From positions 1 to 13,385 of the forward strand of contig JBBDSH010000005.1 in assembly GCA_040905045.1 (NCBI GenBank): 13,385 nt of DNA, written 5' to 3'. Under the pieces are notes generated by a model. That model did not search any database and had not been told where the DNA came from. It saw only the letters and a list, made by a program, of their open reading frames with translations. The position numbers and the translations under genes were made by a program. Within the stretch, counting starts at the first letter, position 1. Each line of letters opens with the position of its first letter. Positions 1-7,000 of the stretch are shown here, in pieces. The DNA is from JBBDSH01 sp040905045. Lineage in GTDB: Bacteria > Pseudomonadota > Gammaproteobacteria > Eutrophobiales > Eutrophobiaceae.

Positions 1-129
1 GGGCCCGCCTTCAGTCCGGACGGCAGCCGCCTGTATTTCAGTTCACAACGCGGCCCCGGCAACAGCAGCCGGGACGGCCGCACCTATGAAATGCGCGGAC
101 CGTTCTTTGAAAAAGCCGCCTCTTCTTGA
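1..129 (+). CDS. C-terminal end of a PhoX/DUF839-like secreted phosphatase family protein (partial)
   Basis: The gene enters from the left edge and stops at TGA 127-129, so only its last 42 residues are visible. They read FSPDGSRLYFSSQRG, then a short Gly/Ser-rich link and TYEMRGPFFE. A beta-propeller style 'FSPDG..L..SSQRG' strand followed by 'G.TYE.RGPF' is, from family knowledge, how many PhoX/DUF839 proteins end; these are calcium-dependent exported alkaline phosphatases and relatives. The catalytic part lies outside the window, so activity cannot be judged. It is the only left-flank gene on the plus strand and converges with the minus-strand series that follows. A WD40/PD40-type propeller protein is the main alternative. 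Confidence 0.55.
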   Translation, partial: GPAFSPDGSRLYFSSQRGPGNSSRDGRTYEMRGPFFEKAASS

Positions 130-150
130 GGGAAGAAGAGCCTGCCCGGA

Positions 151-170
151 CCCCGGCACTTCGGCCGGGG
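151..170 (+). terminator. GC-rich hairpin after the PhoX-like gene
   Basis: CCCCGGC (151-157) pairs perfectly with GCCGGGG (164-170) around the 6-base loop ACTTCG. AGCCT at 139-143 and AGGCT at 171-175 can extend it across a 7-base bulge. It starts 21 bases after the stop codon. No clear T-run follows, so it may be a weak or factor-assisted terminator. A second inverted repeat, TCTTCTT/AAGAAGA (121-127 and 133-139), spans the stop codon. Confidence 0.4.
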
Positions 171-252
171 AGGCTTGATATCTGACTCTTCTACACATTT
201 TTAAGTAAGGCGAAGAAGCCCTCATATCGGCCATGCCCTGTCCGAAGCCGTC

Positions 253-277
253 ATCCCGGCCAGGGATTGGCCGGGAT
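253..277. repeat. REP-like palindrome
   Basis: ATCCCGGCCA (253-262) and TGGCCGGGAT (268-277) form a perfect 10-bp inverted repeat with the 5-base loop GGGAT. It is set in the context GTCATCCCGG...CCGGGATCCAG. This resembles the widespread 'GTCATTCCCGCG...CGCGGGAATCCAG' family of short extragenic palindromes in proteobacteria. The rest of 130-389 shows no convincing gene. Confidence 0.6.
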
Positions 278-389
278 CCAGTTGCATGGAAGCGCCGATC
301 CGCTCCTGCCATGATCCTCCATGGTAGTACCTCGACACAGGAATTATGATGAGTTCAGTCAATATAAGCCGTCCGGAGGGCGACAATAT

Positions 390-656
390 TCAGAATCGCC
401 TGGATTTCTTCAGGGCGGGATTAACCCGATCCAGATCGGCCTGGACCTCGTCACAACTGCGCCGGTAGACAATCTCCCTGCCCATAATCTTGCCCACATA
501 AGCCTGCCGGCTGCGGGTCGGTTTCATATCGCAGGTGACGTTGTGCACGCCCTTGCCGATGACAACCTGAATGAGATCGGCGCGCTTGCTGAGGACGATC
601 ACCTCCATGTCCTGGCCGCTTTCCGTGACATTCACGCTGATGGTTTCGTTATTCAT
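390..656 (-). CDS. Small conserved-looking hypothetical protein (88 aa)
   Basis: Function is not recognised. The 88-residue product has no signal peptide or membrane segment and is mixed in charge. It contains a segment of alternating hydrophobic and charged residues (MEVIVLSKRADLIQVVIG) and then a basic stretch with a YVGKIMGREIVYRRS core and an acidic-to-basic C-terminus, which suggests a small soluble alpha/beta domain. The start ATG (654-656) has GGA about 8-10 bases upstream, a weak Shine-Dalgarno match. It lies downstream of the ZIP-cNMP gene on the same strand, but a hairpin with a T-rich tail at 682-713 separates them, so they are probably not co-transcribed efficiently. The plus-strand frame over the same DNA looks like a shadow. 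Whether it is a real gene rests on its protein-like composition. Confidence 0.55.
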   Translation of the reverse strand: MNNETISVNVTESGQDMEVIVLSKRADLIQVVIGKGVHNVTCDMKPTRSRQAYVGKIMGREIVYRRSCDEVQADLDRVNPALKKSRRF

Positions 657-681
657 GTGGATCGTCCGCCCGGTGTGTTTA

Positions 682-713
682 TGAAAACAAACCCGCCGCT
701 GCCGATGCGGGTT
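682..713 (-). terminator. Rho-independent terminator of the ZIP-cNMP gene
   Basis: Read on the minus strand, AACCCGC (713-707) pairs with GCGGGTT (696-690) around a 10-base loop, followed by the T-rich tail TGTTTTC. It begins 37 bases after the stop codon at 750, the expected place for a terminator of that gene. Confidence 0.6.
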
Positions 714-749
714 CCGCCATGATTCAGTATGAGCCGCTTTACGGGGCTT

Positions 750-2063
750 TCAAACAACTTTTACCAGGAGAGCCGCCAGAAATCCGGCCAGGGTGGATAG
801 CCCCACCACCGAGCCGCCCAGCTCGAACGCCTCGGGCAGCATAGTCTCGGCGATCATGGTCAGCATGGCGCCGGCGGCCAGGGCCTCAATGCCGACGACA
901 AAATAATACATGACGCCGCTCGGGTCCGGTGGAAACATCACCGCGCCAAGCGCCGCGCCAAGGCCGGTGACCAGGGTAATGGAACCCCACATCAGGTAAA
1001 CCCGGCCCAGTCCCAGGCCGTTGTCGCGCATGCTGACGGAGCTGGACATGGCCTCGGGCATGTTCGCCAGGAACACGCCGGTGATGAAGGCCAGGCTGAT
1101 GCCGCCGGTGCTGGCGGCCAGCATGCCGATAACCAGGGATTCGGGGATGCAGTCGATGAAGATCCCCAGCCAGATGGCCAGGGCCGCATTGCCGCGGGCA
1201 CGCGCCTCGCCTTCCTCGCGGATCTCATCGCGGCTAACCGGGTGCAGCTGTGTTTCCAGGTGTTTCAGTATCTCCTTCTGGCGGTCGCGATCCATTTCCG
1301 TATCCGCCTGCAGGGACAGATCGTTCACTCGTGAGGCGGCCAGGGCAAGGACCTTGTCGTGCACGGAACGATCCCGACGGATCAACGTCTCGAAATCACG
1401 CTGCGAGATGACATACACCTGGACGTCGCCGTCGGCGACGGCGTCGGCGGTGCGGGGATAACCGCTTAATATACCCAGTTCGCCGAACGTGTCGTACTTC
1501 TCCAGCGTGGTGATCTCTTTGCGTTCGTGGTCATCGTCATGATAAATCTTCACATTACCCTTGAGGATGAAAAACATCTCATGGGCGTCCTCGCCCTGAC
1601 GGCAGATGGTCTCGCCGTCCTCGTAGGTCTTAAGCTGTACCTGGTGAATAAGTTTCGCAATCAGATCCGGCGGCAGTTCGTTGAGGATGCGGATACTGCC
1701 CAGTTGTTCGATGAGTTTTTGCGAGCGCTTGTGTCTGAGCCGGATAACATAGTTGCGGGCGCTGGAAAAGCGGCGCAGGAAGGCGCCGTAATTGTTGAGG
1801 ATGCCGTTGAGGCCGGAGAAGGTGGCGCCGCCGACAATGGCGCTGATGAACACCACCCATATCACGGCAGGGCCGTGGGATTCCACGTGATGGGGAACAT
1901 GCCCGAACAGCTCGATGGTCAGGGCGAACAGCAACGCCCCGCCGCCGAAGGCCATGAAAATGGAATTGATCTTGCGCCGCGGCCGCAGCCACAGGCCCAG
2001 GAACGCGCCGATGGGCAGCGCGATGGCGCTGATGATCCCCCAGTAGAATGCCGTTAAAGCCAT
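750..2063 (-). CDS. ZIP-family metal transporter with an inserted cyclic-nucleotide-binding domain
   Basis: This is an inner-membrane protein of 437 residues. Three membrane segments (about 4-26, 35-54, 65-88) precede a soluble part, and five more follow (about 292-318, 321-342, 355-377, 386-409, 413-436), matching the eight-helix ZIP fold. The soluble insert holds a cNMP-binding domain at about 121-240. Its phosphate-binding cassette reads FGELGILSGYPRTA (193-206), with E195 and R204 in the cyclic-nucleotide positions. A charged, probably helical linker (about 245-290) returns to the membrane. In ZIP proteins the loop between helices 3 and 4 is cytosolic, so the domain would face the cytosol and could gate divalent-metal transport; that is inference. 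The helix-4 motif HNxPEG appears as DCIPES (304-309) and helix 5 as ANMPEA (333-338): the prolines and glutamates remain but the usual histidines are gone, so metal specificity may differ. It is probably a single-gene unit with its own terminator. Confidence 0.85.
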   Translation of the reverse strand: MALTAFYWGIISAIALPIGAFLGLWLRPRRKINSIFMAFGGGALLFALTIELFGHVPHHVESHGPAVIWVVFISAIVGGATFSGLNGILNNYGAFLRRFSSARNYVIRLRHKRSQKLIEQLGSIRILNELPPDLIAKLIHQVQLKTYEDGETICRQGEDAHEMFFILKGNVKIYHDDDHERKEITTLEKYDTFGELGILSGYPRTADAVADGDVQVYVISQRDFETLIRRDRSVHDKVLALAASRVNDLSLQADTEMDRDRQKEILKHLETQLHPVSRDEIREEGEARARGNAALAIWLGIFIDCIPESLVIGMLAASTGGISLAFITGVFLANMPEAMSSSVSMRDNGLGLGRVYLMWGSITLVTGLGAALGAVMFPPDPSGVMYYFVVGIEALAAGAMLTMIAETMLPEAFELGGSVVGLSTLAGFLAALLVKVV

Positions 2064-2069
2064 GTATCA

Positions 2070-2100
2070 AGTATAATGCATTCCAGTCCGCGGGTATCAA
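2070..2100 (-). promoter_or_regulatory. Possible sigma-70 promoter of the ZIP-cNMP gene
   Basis: On the minus strand TTGATA (2100-2095) and TATACT (2075-2070) resemble the -35 and -10 boxes with a 19-base spacer; CATTAT (2078-2073) gives a 16-base spacer. The -10 box lies only about 6 bases before the ATG and no Shine-Dalgarno is evident, so the message may be leaderless, or translation may start further in. Confidence 0.3.
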
Positions 2101-2209
2101 CGCGGTATTGAACATCGATTGAATACGCAACGTTCAGGGCCAAATCTTGCAGTGCCGCATGTATTATCGCAAGATCTGTCCCCTGTGCTGTGAAAACAAT
2201 CCGACCATT

Positions 2210-2746
2210 TTAATTGTCGTAGCAGATACTCAGGTCTTTACCAGAGATAGAAAGGCCGGCGAACATCCGTGGCGTCTTGACCCTGATTTCCGGGCACTCA
2301 ATAAGCCGGTCTCCATCCCCGCGGCAGTTCTCGACTTCGAGAGAGACGGACAAGCCCGGACAGGTTTCGTTAGCCTCAACAGTGATTTCGGCCCGGGCAG
2401 CGAACATCCCATAGTCGGTGCGCTCAAGGTCAATGTTGACCGGCTTCATGCTCAGGATGTCATCGTCGGATGTCGATATTCGTAACACGCCTTCGAGTGA
2501 CCTAAGAGGAGTGTTTCGCGCAATGTAAAAGTCCATGTACGGTTTGCACGGAGGAATGGCTCCATAGCCCTCCGGCTCAGCGGCGATGTTTAGCCGGCCC
2601 GGATCGGTATTGCTTCTGGCCTTACAGTTGGCCTCGTTCCCGTCTCCTTCCGCCGAACCGGCAGCGAGAATCAGAATGATGCCTGCCAGAAGCGGCGAAA
2701 CCAGCGCTGTTCTCCGAGTCTTCACTGCAAACATGGGACTGAGCAT
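2210..2746 (-). CDS. Secreted six-cysteine hypothetical protein (178 aa)
   Basis: Function is not recognised. The N-terminus is a typical Sec signal peptide: basic residues (KTRRT, 9-13), a hydrophobic stretch (about 14-30) and a likely cleavage site after GSA near residue 32. The mature part has six cysteines (C41, C67, C129, C141, C151, C175), enough for three disulfides, and alternating hydrophobic residues that suggest a compact beta-sandwich in the periplasm or outside the cell. There is no lipobox. The ATG at 2746 is favoured by AAGGA seven bases upstream; an in-frame ATG lies at 2734. A broken relative of its signal peptide and leader lies at 3298-3417. It follows the small membrane protein on the same strand, 44 bases downstream of that gene's stop. 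Confidence 0.7.
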   Translation of the reverse strand: MLSPMFAVKTRRTALVSPLLAGIILILAAGSAEGDGNEANCKARSNTDPGRLNIAAEPEGYGAIPPCKPYMDFYIARNTPLRSLEGVLRISTSDDDILSMKPVNIDLERTDYGMFAARAEITVEANETCPGLSVSLEVENCRGDGDRLIECPEIRVKTPRMFAGLSISGKDLSICYDN

Positions 2747-2790
2747 GGATTTATCCTTAGGCTTAACGATAAAAATCAGCCGGTAGCGTT

Positions 2791-3234
2791 TTATGCGGGC
2801 GGCTGGATTGTCTTAAGATTGTTATTTGCCAATACACCTAACCGCTTTAATAAGAATGCGATGGAATTGGCTAGCCCGACATAGACATATCCTACCAAGA
2901 GACTGAAGCCTGATAGATCCAGTATGAGATCCCATGCTTTAGAAGCAGCCGCAGCGGAGGACGTCGAGGCTAAAGCCACTAGTACTAGATATAAGCCAAG
3001 AAAGGGTAAAAAGAGTAGTGGTGCGCAGAGTGACAGTAACTGAGACTGGCCCAGTGAACGAAGGCACCCCAGCCAGACAAACAACATGACAGAAAAGACC
3101 AGGTATGGAAGCCCCCCGACTATAGGAGCGGTCCACAGCAGCGTTGAGAAGCTGGTAGGTTCAAATGGCATAAGCGCCAGAGGAACAACCAATGGGAGGA
3201 GGAGACATAATCTGAAGAAACGTTTCGGAGTCAT
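2791..3234 (-). CDS. Small four-helix membrane protein, function unknown
   Basis: The 147-residue product is almost entirely hydrophobic, with likely membrane segments at about 8-24, 33-58, 66-90 and 104-130 and a basic N-terminus (TPKRFFR). No catalytic motif or known family signature is visible. Base composition is visibly richer in A and T than the pyr operon, with rarer codons, which would fit acquisition by transfer. The ATG at 3234 lacks a clear Shine-Dalgarno. Upstream it is bounded by the palindromic element at 3260-3296. It could be co-transcribed with the secreted protein gene 44 bases downstream; a functional link is only suggested by position. Confidence 0.6.
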   Translation of the reverse strand: MTPKRFFRLCLLLPLVVPLALMPFEPTSFSTLLWTAPIVGGLPYLVFSVMLFVWLGCLRSLGQSQLLSLCAPLLFLPFLGLYLVLVALASTSSAAAASKAWDLILDLSGFSLLVGYVYVGLANSIAFLLKRLGVLANNNLKTIQPPA

Positions 3235-3259
3235 TTTCGTCGCGGAATCCGGTTTAAAA

Positions 3260-3296
3260 GGGCCGGAGTGATTAATTATAAACCAACTCCGGCCCC
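3260..3296. repeat. Palindromic element, copy 1 (GGGCCGGAGT family)
   Basis: GGGCCGGAGT (3260-3269) pairs perfectly with ACTCCGGCCC (3286-3295) around a 16-base AT-rich loop that begins GATTAA, and the element is followed by CATTA. The same layout, including the loop start and the trailing CATTA, occurs at 6970-7005 in the same orientation. This copy supplies the stop codon of the truncated gene at 3298-3417. Confidence 0.8.
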
Positions 3297-3297
3297 A

Positions 3298-3417
3298 TTA
3301 ATCCGCGTTCCCGTCTCCTTCAGCCGAACTGGCGGCGAGGATCATAATGGTGCCTGCCGGCAGCGGCGAAACCAGTGCTGTTCTCCAGGTTTTCATTGCA
3401 AACATGGAACGGACCAT
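3298..3417 (-). pseudogene. Truncated relative of the 2210-2746 secreted protein (signal peptide only)
   Basis: The 39-residue frame begins MVRSMFAMKTWRTALVSP and runs through a hydrophobic core to SAEGDGNAD. It matches the first 39 or so residues of the 2210-2746 product almost position by position (SMFAMKTWRTALVSP against PMFAVKTRRTALVSP; AEGDGNAD against AEGDGNEAN). Similarity is clear at DNA level and includes the ribosome-binding leader AGGACAAATC/AGGATAAATC. All of the cysteine-bearing mature part is missing. The reading frame ends in TAA (3298-3300), which comes from the palindromic element's edge. It is best read as a duplicated gene cut off by that element. Confidence 0.75.
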
Positions 3418-3511
3418 CGATTTGTCCTGAGATCTGACGTTATTTGACATTAGTCCATCGTCCAATACGTATACCTGCTTTTCACCCTGAACGATTGCGG
3501 TGCCCGCTCTG

Positions 3512-4717
3512 TCATTTTCTGCCCGGGATCTCGGGAATCTCAGTGCACTTGCCGCGAGGAATATCGCCGTCGCGGTCGTACATCGGCAGCTCGCAGAGCT
3601 CACCGTCGCGAGTATCTCCGCCAACGCATTCGACCCGCAGTTCAGTGCCCGGCCCAAGTGCCGGGTCCTTCAGTCGCACGATGGCAACACCGCATTGAAG
3701 GTAGGGAGACCAGGCGCTGCTGAGAACACGACCGGCGGACTCGCCATTGAGGAAAAGCGTATCACCGTGACGGGCGATGCCGCCTGCGCATTGCAGCCCC
3801 CAGGTACGCCGGCTCTGATCCGCCTGCGCGAGTGCGGTCTTTCCGATAAAGTCGGCTTTTTCCAGATCCACCAACGCCCCAAGCCCCGCAGTGAATGGCG
3901 TCACGCTGTCATCAAAATCCGTGCCTGCGAAAAGCAGACCGCCTTCGATGCGCCGGGCGTTGGTCGCCGCGGCCGGTATCGTGTGAATGCCGTGGGCTTC
4001 GCCCGCCTTCAGAATCTTTTCCCCAATCACATCGGCATCGGCATCGGATCCGAAGTAAAACTCCCAGCCCAGCTCGTTGGTGAAACCCGTCCGGCTGATC
4101 ACCACGGGTTGGCCGCCAATGTGGATATGGGCTAGGTCAAAATAGCGAAAGGGCTCCGGCATGCCTTCATCGGAGACTTGCGCGAGCACATCCATGGAAC
4201 GCGGACCCTGGACCTGGCTGATCCAGACATCGGATACAAACACCTCGACGTCGAAGCCCTCCGCCTGGGCACGCAGCCAGACAAGAAATTCGCCATCACC
4301 CTGGGCATACCAGAAACGGTCGGACGCGAGCCGAAGAAGGACGCCATCCATGATGATTCCGCCATCGGCAAAGCAGGCGATTTGATAGCTGCAGCGCCCC
4401 ACACGCACGCGCGATACATCACGGGTGAAGACGCGGTTGAGCATGGCCTCGGCATCCGGCCCGCGGATCTCGGTTGCCAGTTCACCGGTGTGCGCAAGAC
4501 CGACCTGACGCCGCAAACACCAGTACAGGTCTTCCGTTTTCACGTTGCCGTATTCGAGCGACCGTAGCCGCCGATTGTAGATGCCGAAATACGGGTCATG
4601 GGGCAGTTCCTGGTGTACCAGCGGGTGGGGCATCATGGACTGACGGAACTCACTTGGACCACCACCGGAGGCCACCGGCTTGACCACGAACGCCGTATTA
4701 CTTTTTGAATGTGCCAC
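3512..4717 (-). CDS. GcvT/DmdA-family folate-dependent C1-transfer enzyme
   Basis: The 401-residue soluble protein belongs to the aminomethyltransferase fold. Family segments appear in order: GLAHTGELATEIRGPDAEAMLN (73-94), GGIIMDGVLL (119-128), QVQGPRS (168-174), SRTGFTNELGWEFYF (208-222), ARRIEGGLL (254-262), VTPFTAGLGALVD (272-284) and FIGKTAL (290-296). Members transfer a one-carbon group from substrates such as aminomethyl-lipoyl H-protein, DMSP or sarcosine to tetrahydrofolate. No gcvH or gcvP is nearby, and the GGII.D.VLL and SRTGFTNELG segments look more like the DmdA-like branch than glycine-cleavage T-protein, so the substrate is open. The start is GTG (4715-4717) with GGGAG five bases upstream. 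The next gene upstream is the FMN reductase, 62 bases away; joint transcription is possible. Confidence 0.8.
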   Translation of the reverse strand: MAHSKSNTAFVVKPVASGGGPSEFRQSMMPHPLVHQELPHDPYFGIYNRRLRSLEYGNVKTEDLYWCLRRQVGLAHTGELATEIRGPDAEAMLNRVFTRDVSRVRVGRCSYQIACFADGGIIMDGVLLRLASDRFWYAQGDGEFLVWLRAQAEGFDVEVFVSDVWISQVQGPRSMDVLAQVSDEGMPEPFRYFDLAHIHIGGQPVVISRTGFTNELGWEFYFGSDADADVIGEKILKAGEAHGIHTIPAAATNARRIEGGLLFAGTDFDDSVTPFTAGLGALVDLEKADFIGKTALAQADQSRRTWGLQCAGGIARHGDTLFLNGESAGRVLSSAWSPYLQCGVAIVRLKDPALGPGTELRVECVGGDTRDGELCELPMYDRDGDIPRGKCTEIPEIPGRK

Positions 4718-4779
4718 GTTGTCTCCCGGTGTTGACAGCTTGAAAGAAGAATATACGTCTTGTTGTCATTCTCACCGCA

Positions 4780-5439
4780 CTATGGGGCGTTCCTTTGAGA
4801 TGGATCCCGCTTGAAATCCTTAACTAATCCGTGCGGATCGACCTGTGCCCGGTGGTCTCTGGCCGCTTGCGCCCACCAAACCAATTGGTTGAAGGTTCGA
4901 CCGAAATAATCAAACCATGAGGCTTGATCCTCTCCCGCCTGCAGTGATCCATCCTCTGCGAACACTTCTTGAGCTTTTGGCACATGGACCATCGCGGAGA
5001 CCGGAAGGCATCCAAGCTCTGAAAGGAATGTTCTCATTGCAACGGCTGCCCGCATTCCACCCCATTGACCGGCTGAGTATGTAACAATTGCGCTTGGCTT
5101 GTAGGAAAACAATGAACTGCCGAAGTGGTTTAACAGATTAGCGAGTGCCGGGCTCATGGAATGATTGTACTCGGGGCTGATCATAATAAAGCCATCAGAT
5201 GACTCTATTTTTTCTGCCAGCTTATTAAGGTTGGAGGGTGCCTTGCTTTTTGAGTAGGCAAAGTGTGGCTTGAAAACGGTATCAAGCGGATAGTCCAGAG
5301 CATCGATCAGCTCTACCTCATGCTCCTCATATCGACTTTGCAAGCATTCCAGGCAAGCTTCCGCTACGCGGGCGCCTAAACGGGCTGGTTCAGGGGGTGT
5401 ACTGTCCCTGACGGTACCCAGGAAAATCAAGAACTTCAT
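4780..5439 (-). CDS. NAD(P)H-dependent FMN reductase family flavoprotein
   Basis: The 219-residue cytosolic protein has the flavodoxin-like fold of the NADPH-dependent FMN reductase family. The phosphate-binding start is FLIFLGTVRDST (3-14, with R11). The flavin-contact loop is SPEYNHSMSPALANLLNHF (88-106), the hallmark of this family. A further conserved glycine-rich segment is SAGQWGGMRAA (122-132). Members pass electrons from NAD(P)H to FMN and reduce quinones, azo dyes, chromate or arsenicals; the exact substrate cannot be read from sequence. The C-terminus (about 175-219) has a Trp-rich helix and a charged tail somewhat longer than the shortest members. The start ATG 5437-5439 fits the fold. 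The neighbouring GcvT-like gene could share its transcript. No dedicated regulator is visible. Confidence 0.88.
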   Translation of the reverse strand: MKFLIFLGTVRDSTPPEPARLGARVAEACLECLQSRYEEHEVELIDALDYPLDTVFKPHFAYSKSKAPSNLNKLAEKIESSDGFIMISPEYNHSMSPALANLLNHFGSSLFSYKPSAIVTYSAGQWGGMRAAVAMRTFLSELGCLPVSAMVHVPKAQEVFAEDGSLQAGEDQASWFDYFGRTFNQLVWWAQAARDHRAQVDPHGLVKDFKRDPSQRNAP

Positions 5440-5633
5440 TCAGATGACTCTCTGTCTCAGATATGGAGCATAATGAAGGTGTAGTAAAACCCCTCTCCGG
5501 GTATCTTTACTGTCATTATTCAGATAGCTTTAGCGGTGTGACCTTGCCGCGTTCATTGTAAGCCATGGTTAGGCGGCTATCAAATGGACCAAGAAATTAA
5601 TCTGTTACCATTTTTTCTAATCAGCTATATATC

Positions 5634-5767
5634 TGTTCCAAATCCGAGTTCAATTCGGGGACATATATAAGCGGACCGCATGCGGCAGGGACGCCGCATT
5701 CGGGCTACATGGATGTATTTACCGCGTGTCCGCGTTATGTTCCCGAATTGAACTCGGATTTGGAACA
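5634..5767. repeat. 134-bp imperfect palindromic element at the 3' end of the EamA gene
   Basis: The left arm (5634-5665) and right arm (5736-5767) are 32-base inverted repeats with one mismatch. Inside them GCGGAC (5671-5676) pairs with GTCCGC (5728-5733). ATGCGGC/GCCGCAT (5680-5686 and 5693-5699) forms a hairpin and TACAT-GG-ATGTA (5706-5717) a small one. The DNA or RNA could therefore fold into a long stem ending in a branched head. The motif AATTCGGGGACA in the left arm resembles REP sequences associated with RAYT transposases; that is from memory. No transposase is encoded inside. The right arm supplies the last ten codons and stop of the EamA gene. Confidence 0.85.
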
Positions 5768-6685
5768 CTTATTTAGTGGTAAATGGGAAGGTGGCCGTCC
5801 TGTTCTCGAAGATACACTTAGCGCAGTCACTGTAACTAGTATCAGCACCATCCCCAGAATTTGCGTACCAACCAGGTTTTCGTTTAAAACCACGACCCCG
5901 AATAACGATGCGGTGACTGGTTCGACCATTGCCACAATTGAAGCTACGGCCGGCGCTGTATGATTCAGGCCGATGATATAAAGAACGAACGACAATCCCG
6001 CGCCGAGCACACCCAGTGCCACGAACAGCGGCCAATCCGGTGTGCTCAGGGCTGCAGCCATCTGGTCGGTATCACCCGGCCAAATAAGGATGATGGCAAG
6101 TACTGCAAATGCAATGGCGAGAATCGCCTGCGGGCTGCCATGCGGCGCCGCATACTTGAAGCCGAAAATAAATATAGCGTAGGATAGCCCTGAAAGCAGC
6201 CCGGCGCCCACACCAATCGCCGTGATGCTGCTCGCACCGATGTCGTAAATCTGTGTAAGCAACATGATACCAAGCATCACCACAGCGATCGCAGCCCACT
6301 TTAGCGCAGTGGGACTTTCAAGCTTTAGTGCGAATGACACGAGATACACGAAAACTGGTGCGCAGTACATCAACGTGGCCGCAACCGCGACGCTTCCCTG
6401 TTCGATGCTCACGAAATAGAACGCGAAGTTGCCTGCTACGCCGAAACCGGCAATCGTTGACCAGAACCATAACCGGCGACTTGCCAGTCCACTGCCGTGT
6501 GGGCGAAGCACTAGCCAGACGAGGACGCACAGCAGACCGATCGCTCCACGGTAGAATGAAACCACAAACGCGTCCCAGCCATCGGCCATAAGAATACCAC
6601 CGATCCCGCCTGATAGGCCCCAGAAAAGAGCCGCCAGCGCCACCAAAGCTGTGCTCACACCCATCTTTTGATCTTGCTTTTCCAT
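5735..6685 (-). CDS. EamA/DMT-superfamily inner-membrane transporter
   Basis: From the preferred start (ATG 6683-6685) the product is 316 residues with ten predicted membrane helices in two EamA repeats (about 9-144 and 154-292), the usual size and layout of drug/metabolite transporters. Typical features are a conserved aromatic and glycine-rich first helix (LAALFWGLSGG, 17-27) and the second-repeat segment ASIVAMVEPVTASLFGVVVLNE (248-269). The family exports small molecules such as amino acids or purines; the substrate here is unknown. An upstream in-frame ATG at 6790 would add 35 residues that look unlike any family N-terminus. Neither start has a strong Shine-Dalgarno. The last ten residues (C307-T316) and the stop codon come from the right arm of the palindromic element at 5634-5767, so the natural tail was probably replaced, although helix 10 is complete. 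Confidence 0.85.
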   Translation of the reverse strand: MEKQDQKMGVSTALVALAALFWGLSGGIGGILMADGWDAFVVSFYRGAIGLLCVLVWLVLRPHGSGLASRRLWFWSTIAGFGVAGNFAFYFVSIEQGSVAVAATLMYCAPVFVYLVSFALKLESPTALKWAAIAVVMLGIMLLTQIYDIGASSITAIGVGAGLLSGLSYAIFIFGFKYAAPHGSPQAILAIAFAVLAIILIWPGDTDQMAAALSTPDWPLFVALGVLGAGLSFVLYIIGLNHTAPAVASIVAMVEPVTASLFGVVVLNENLVGTQILGMVLILVTVTALSVSSRTGRPPSHLPLNKCSKSEFNSGT

Positions 6686-6969
6686 GATGAAATAAAGACG
6701 GTTCACGGCGGTCAGTGTCGCACCGCCACGCAAATCGCTGATATCAGCCCTATCGGGGACTGAACCGCAGGTCATACCGGTAGGCAGCATGTGCTTCGGG
6801 CTGCCAATCCACCAGGCCGGCCATACATGTGCACGCCTAACGCCGCATTATGTGGTGACCAATCATCTTACTCAGAGTTTTTTCTATGCTGCTCTGCGAG
6901 TCAAATCTCGTACTGAGACTGCTGGTTGAGCCAACTTTCTGCAATGGTATCAAACGCAATTGCAGGGAT
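6686..6969. other. Intergenic stretch without a recognisable gene
   Basis: This stretch lies between the EamA start and the second GGGGCCGGAGT palindrome, and no convincing gene is visible. It holds a 12-bp perfect palindrome GCTGATATCAGC (6737-6748). On the minus strand it also has GCGGC-GTTAGGC (6845-6835), and GTTGAGC on the plus strand (6925-6931). Both 7-mers fit the integron core GTTRRRY, but such short matches occur often by chance. A T-run (6888-6893) lies within the AT-rich part. Confidence 0.4.
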
Positions 6970-7000
6970 GGGGCCGGAGTGATTAAAAAACTCCGGCCCC
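6970..7000. repeat. Palindromic element, copy 2 (GGGGCCGGAGT family)
   Basis: GGGGCCGGAGT (6970-6980) pairs perfectly with ACTCCGGCCCC (6990-7000) around the loop GATTAAAAA, followed by CATTA-GTTCCG. It matches the element at 3260-3296 in arm sequence, loop start, trailing bases and orientation. Integrase-like coding sequence begins at about 7010, directly after the element, with its N-terminal part missing. Confidence 0.85.

Noticed and set aside
3418..3657. N-terminal part of the 119-residue minus-strand frame that ends at 3298
   Set aside because: It overlaps the GcvT/DmdA-like coding end. Only the part from ATG 3417 resembles the signal-peptide gene, so the longer start was not used.
5634..5767. 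The long palindrome as an integron attC site
   Set aside because: Its near-perfect pairing runs far outside any core site, and the sequences in the core positions (ACATAAC, CTTATAT) do not fit RYYYAAC/GTTRRRY.
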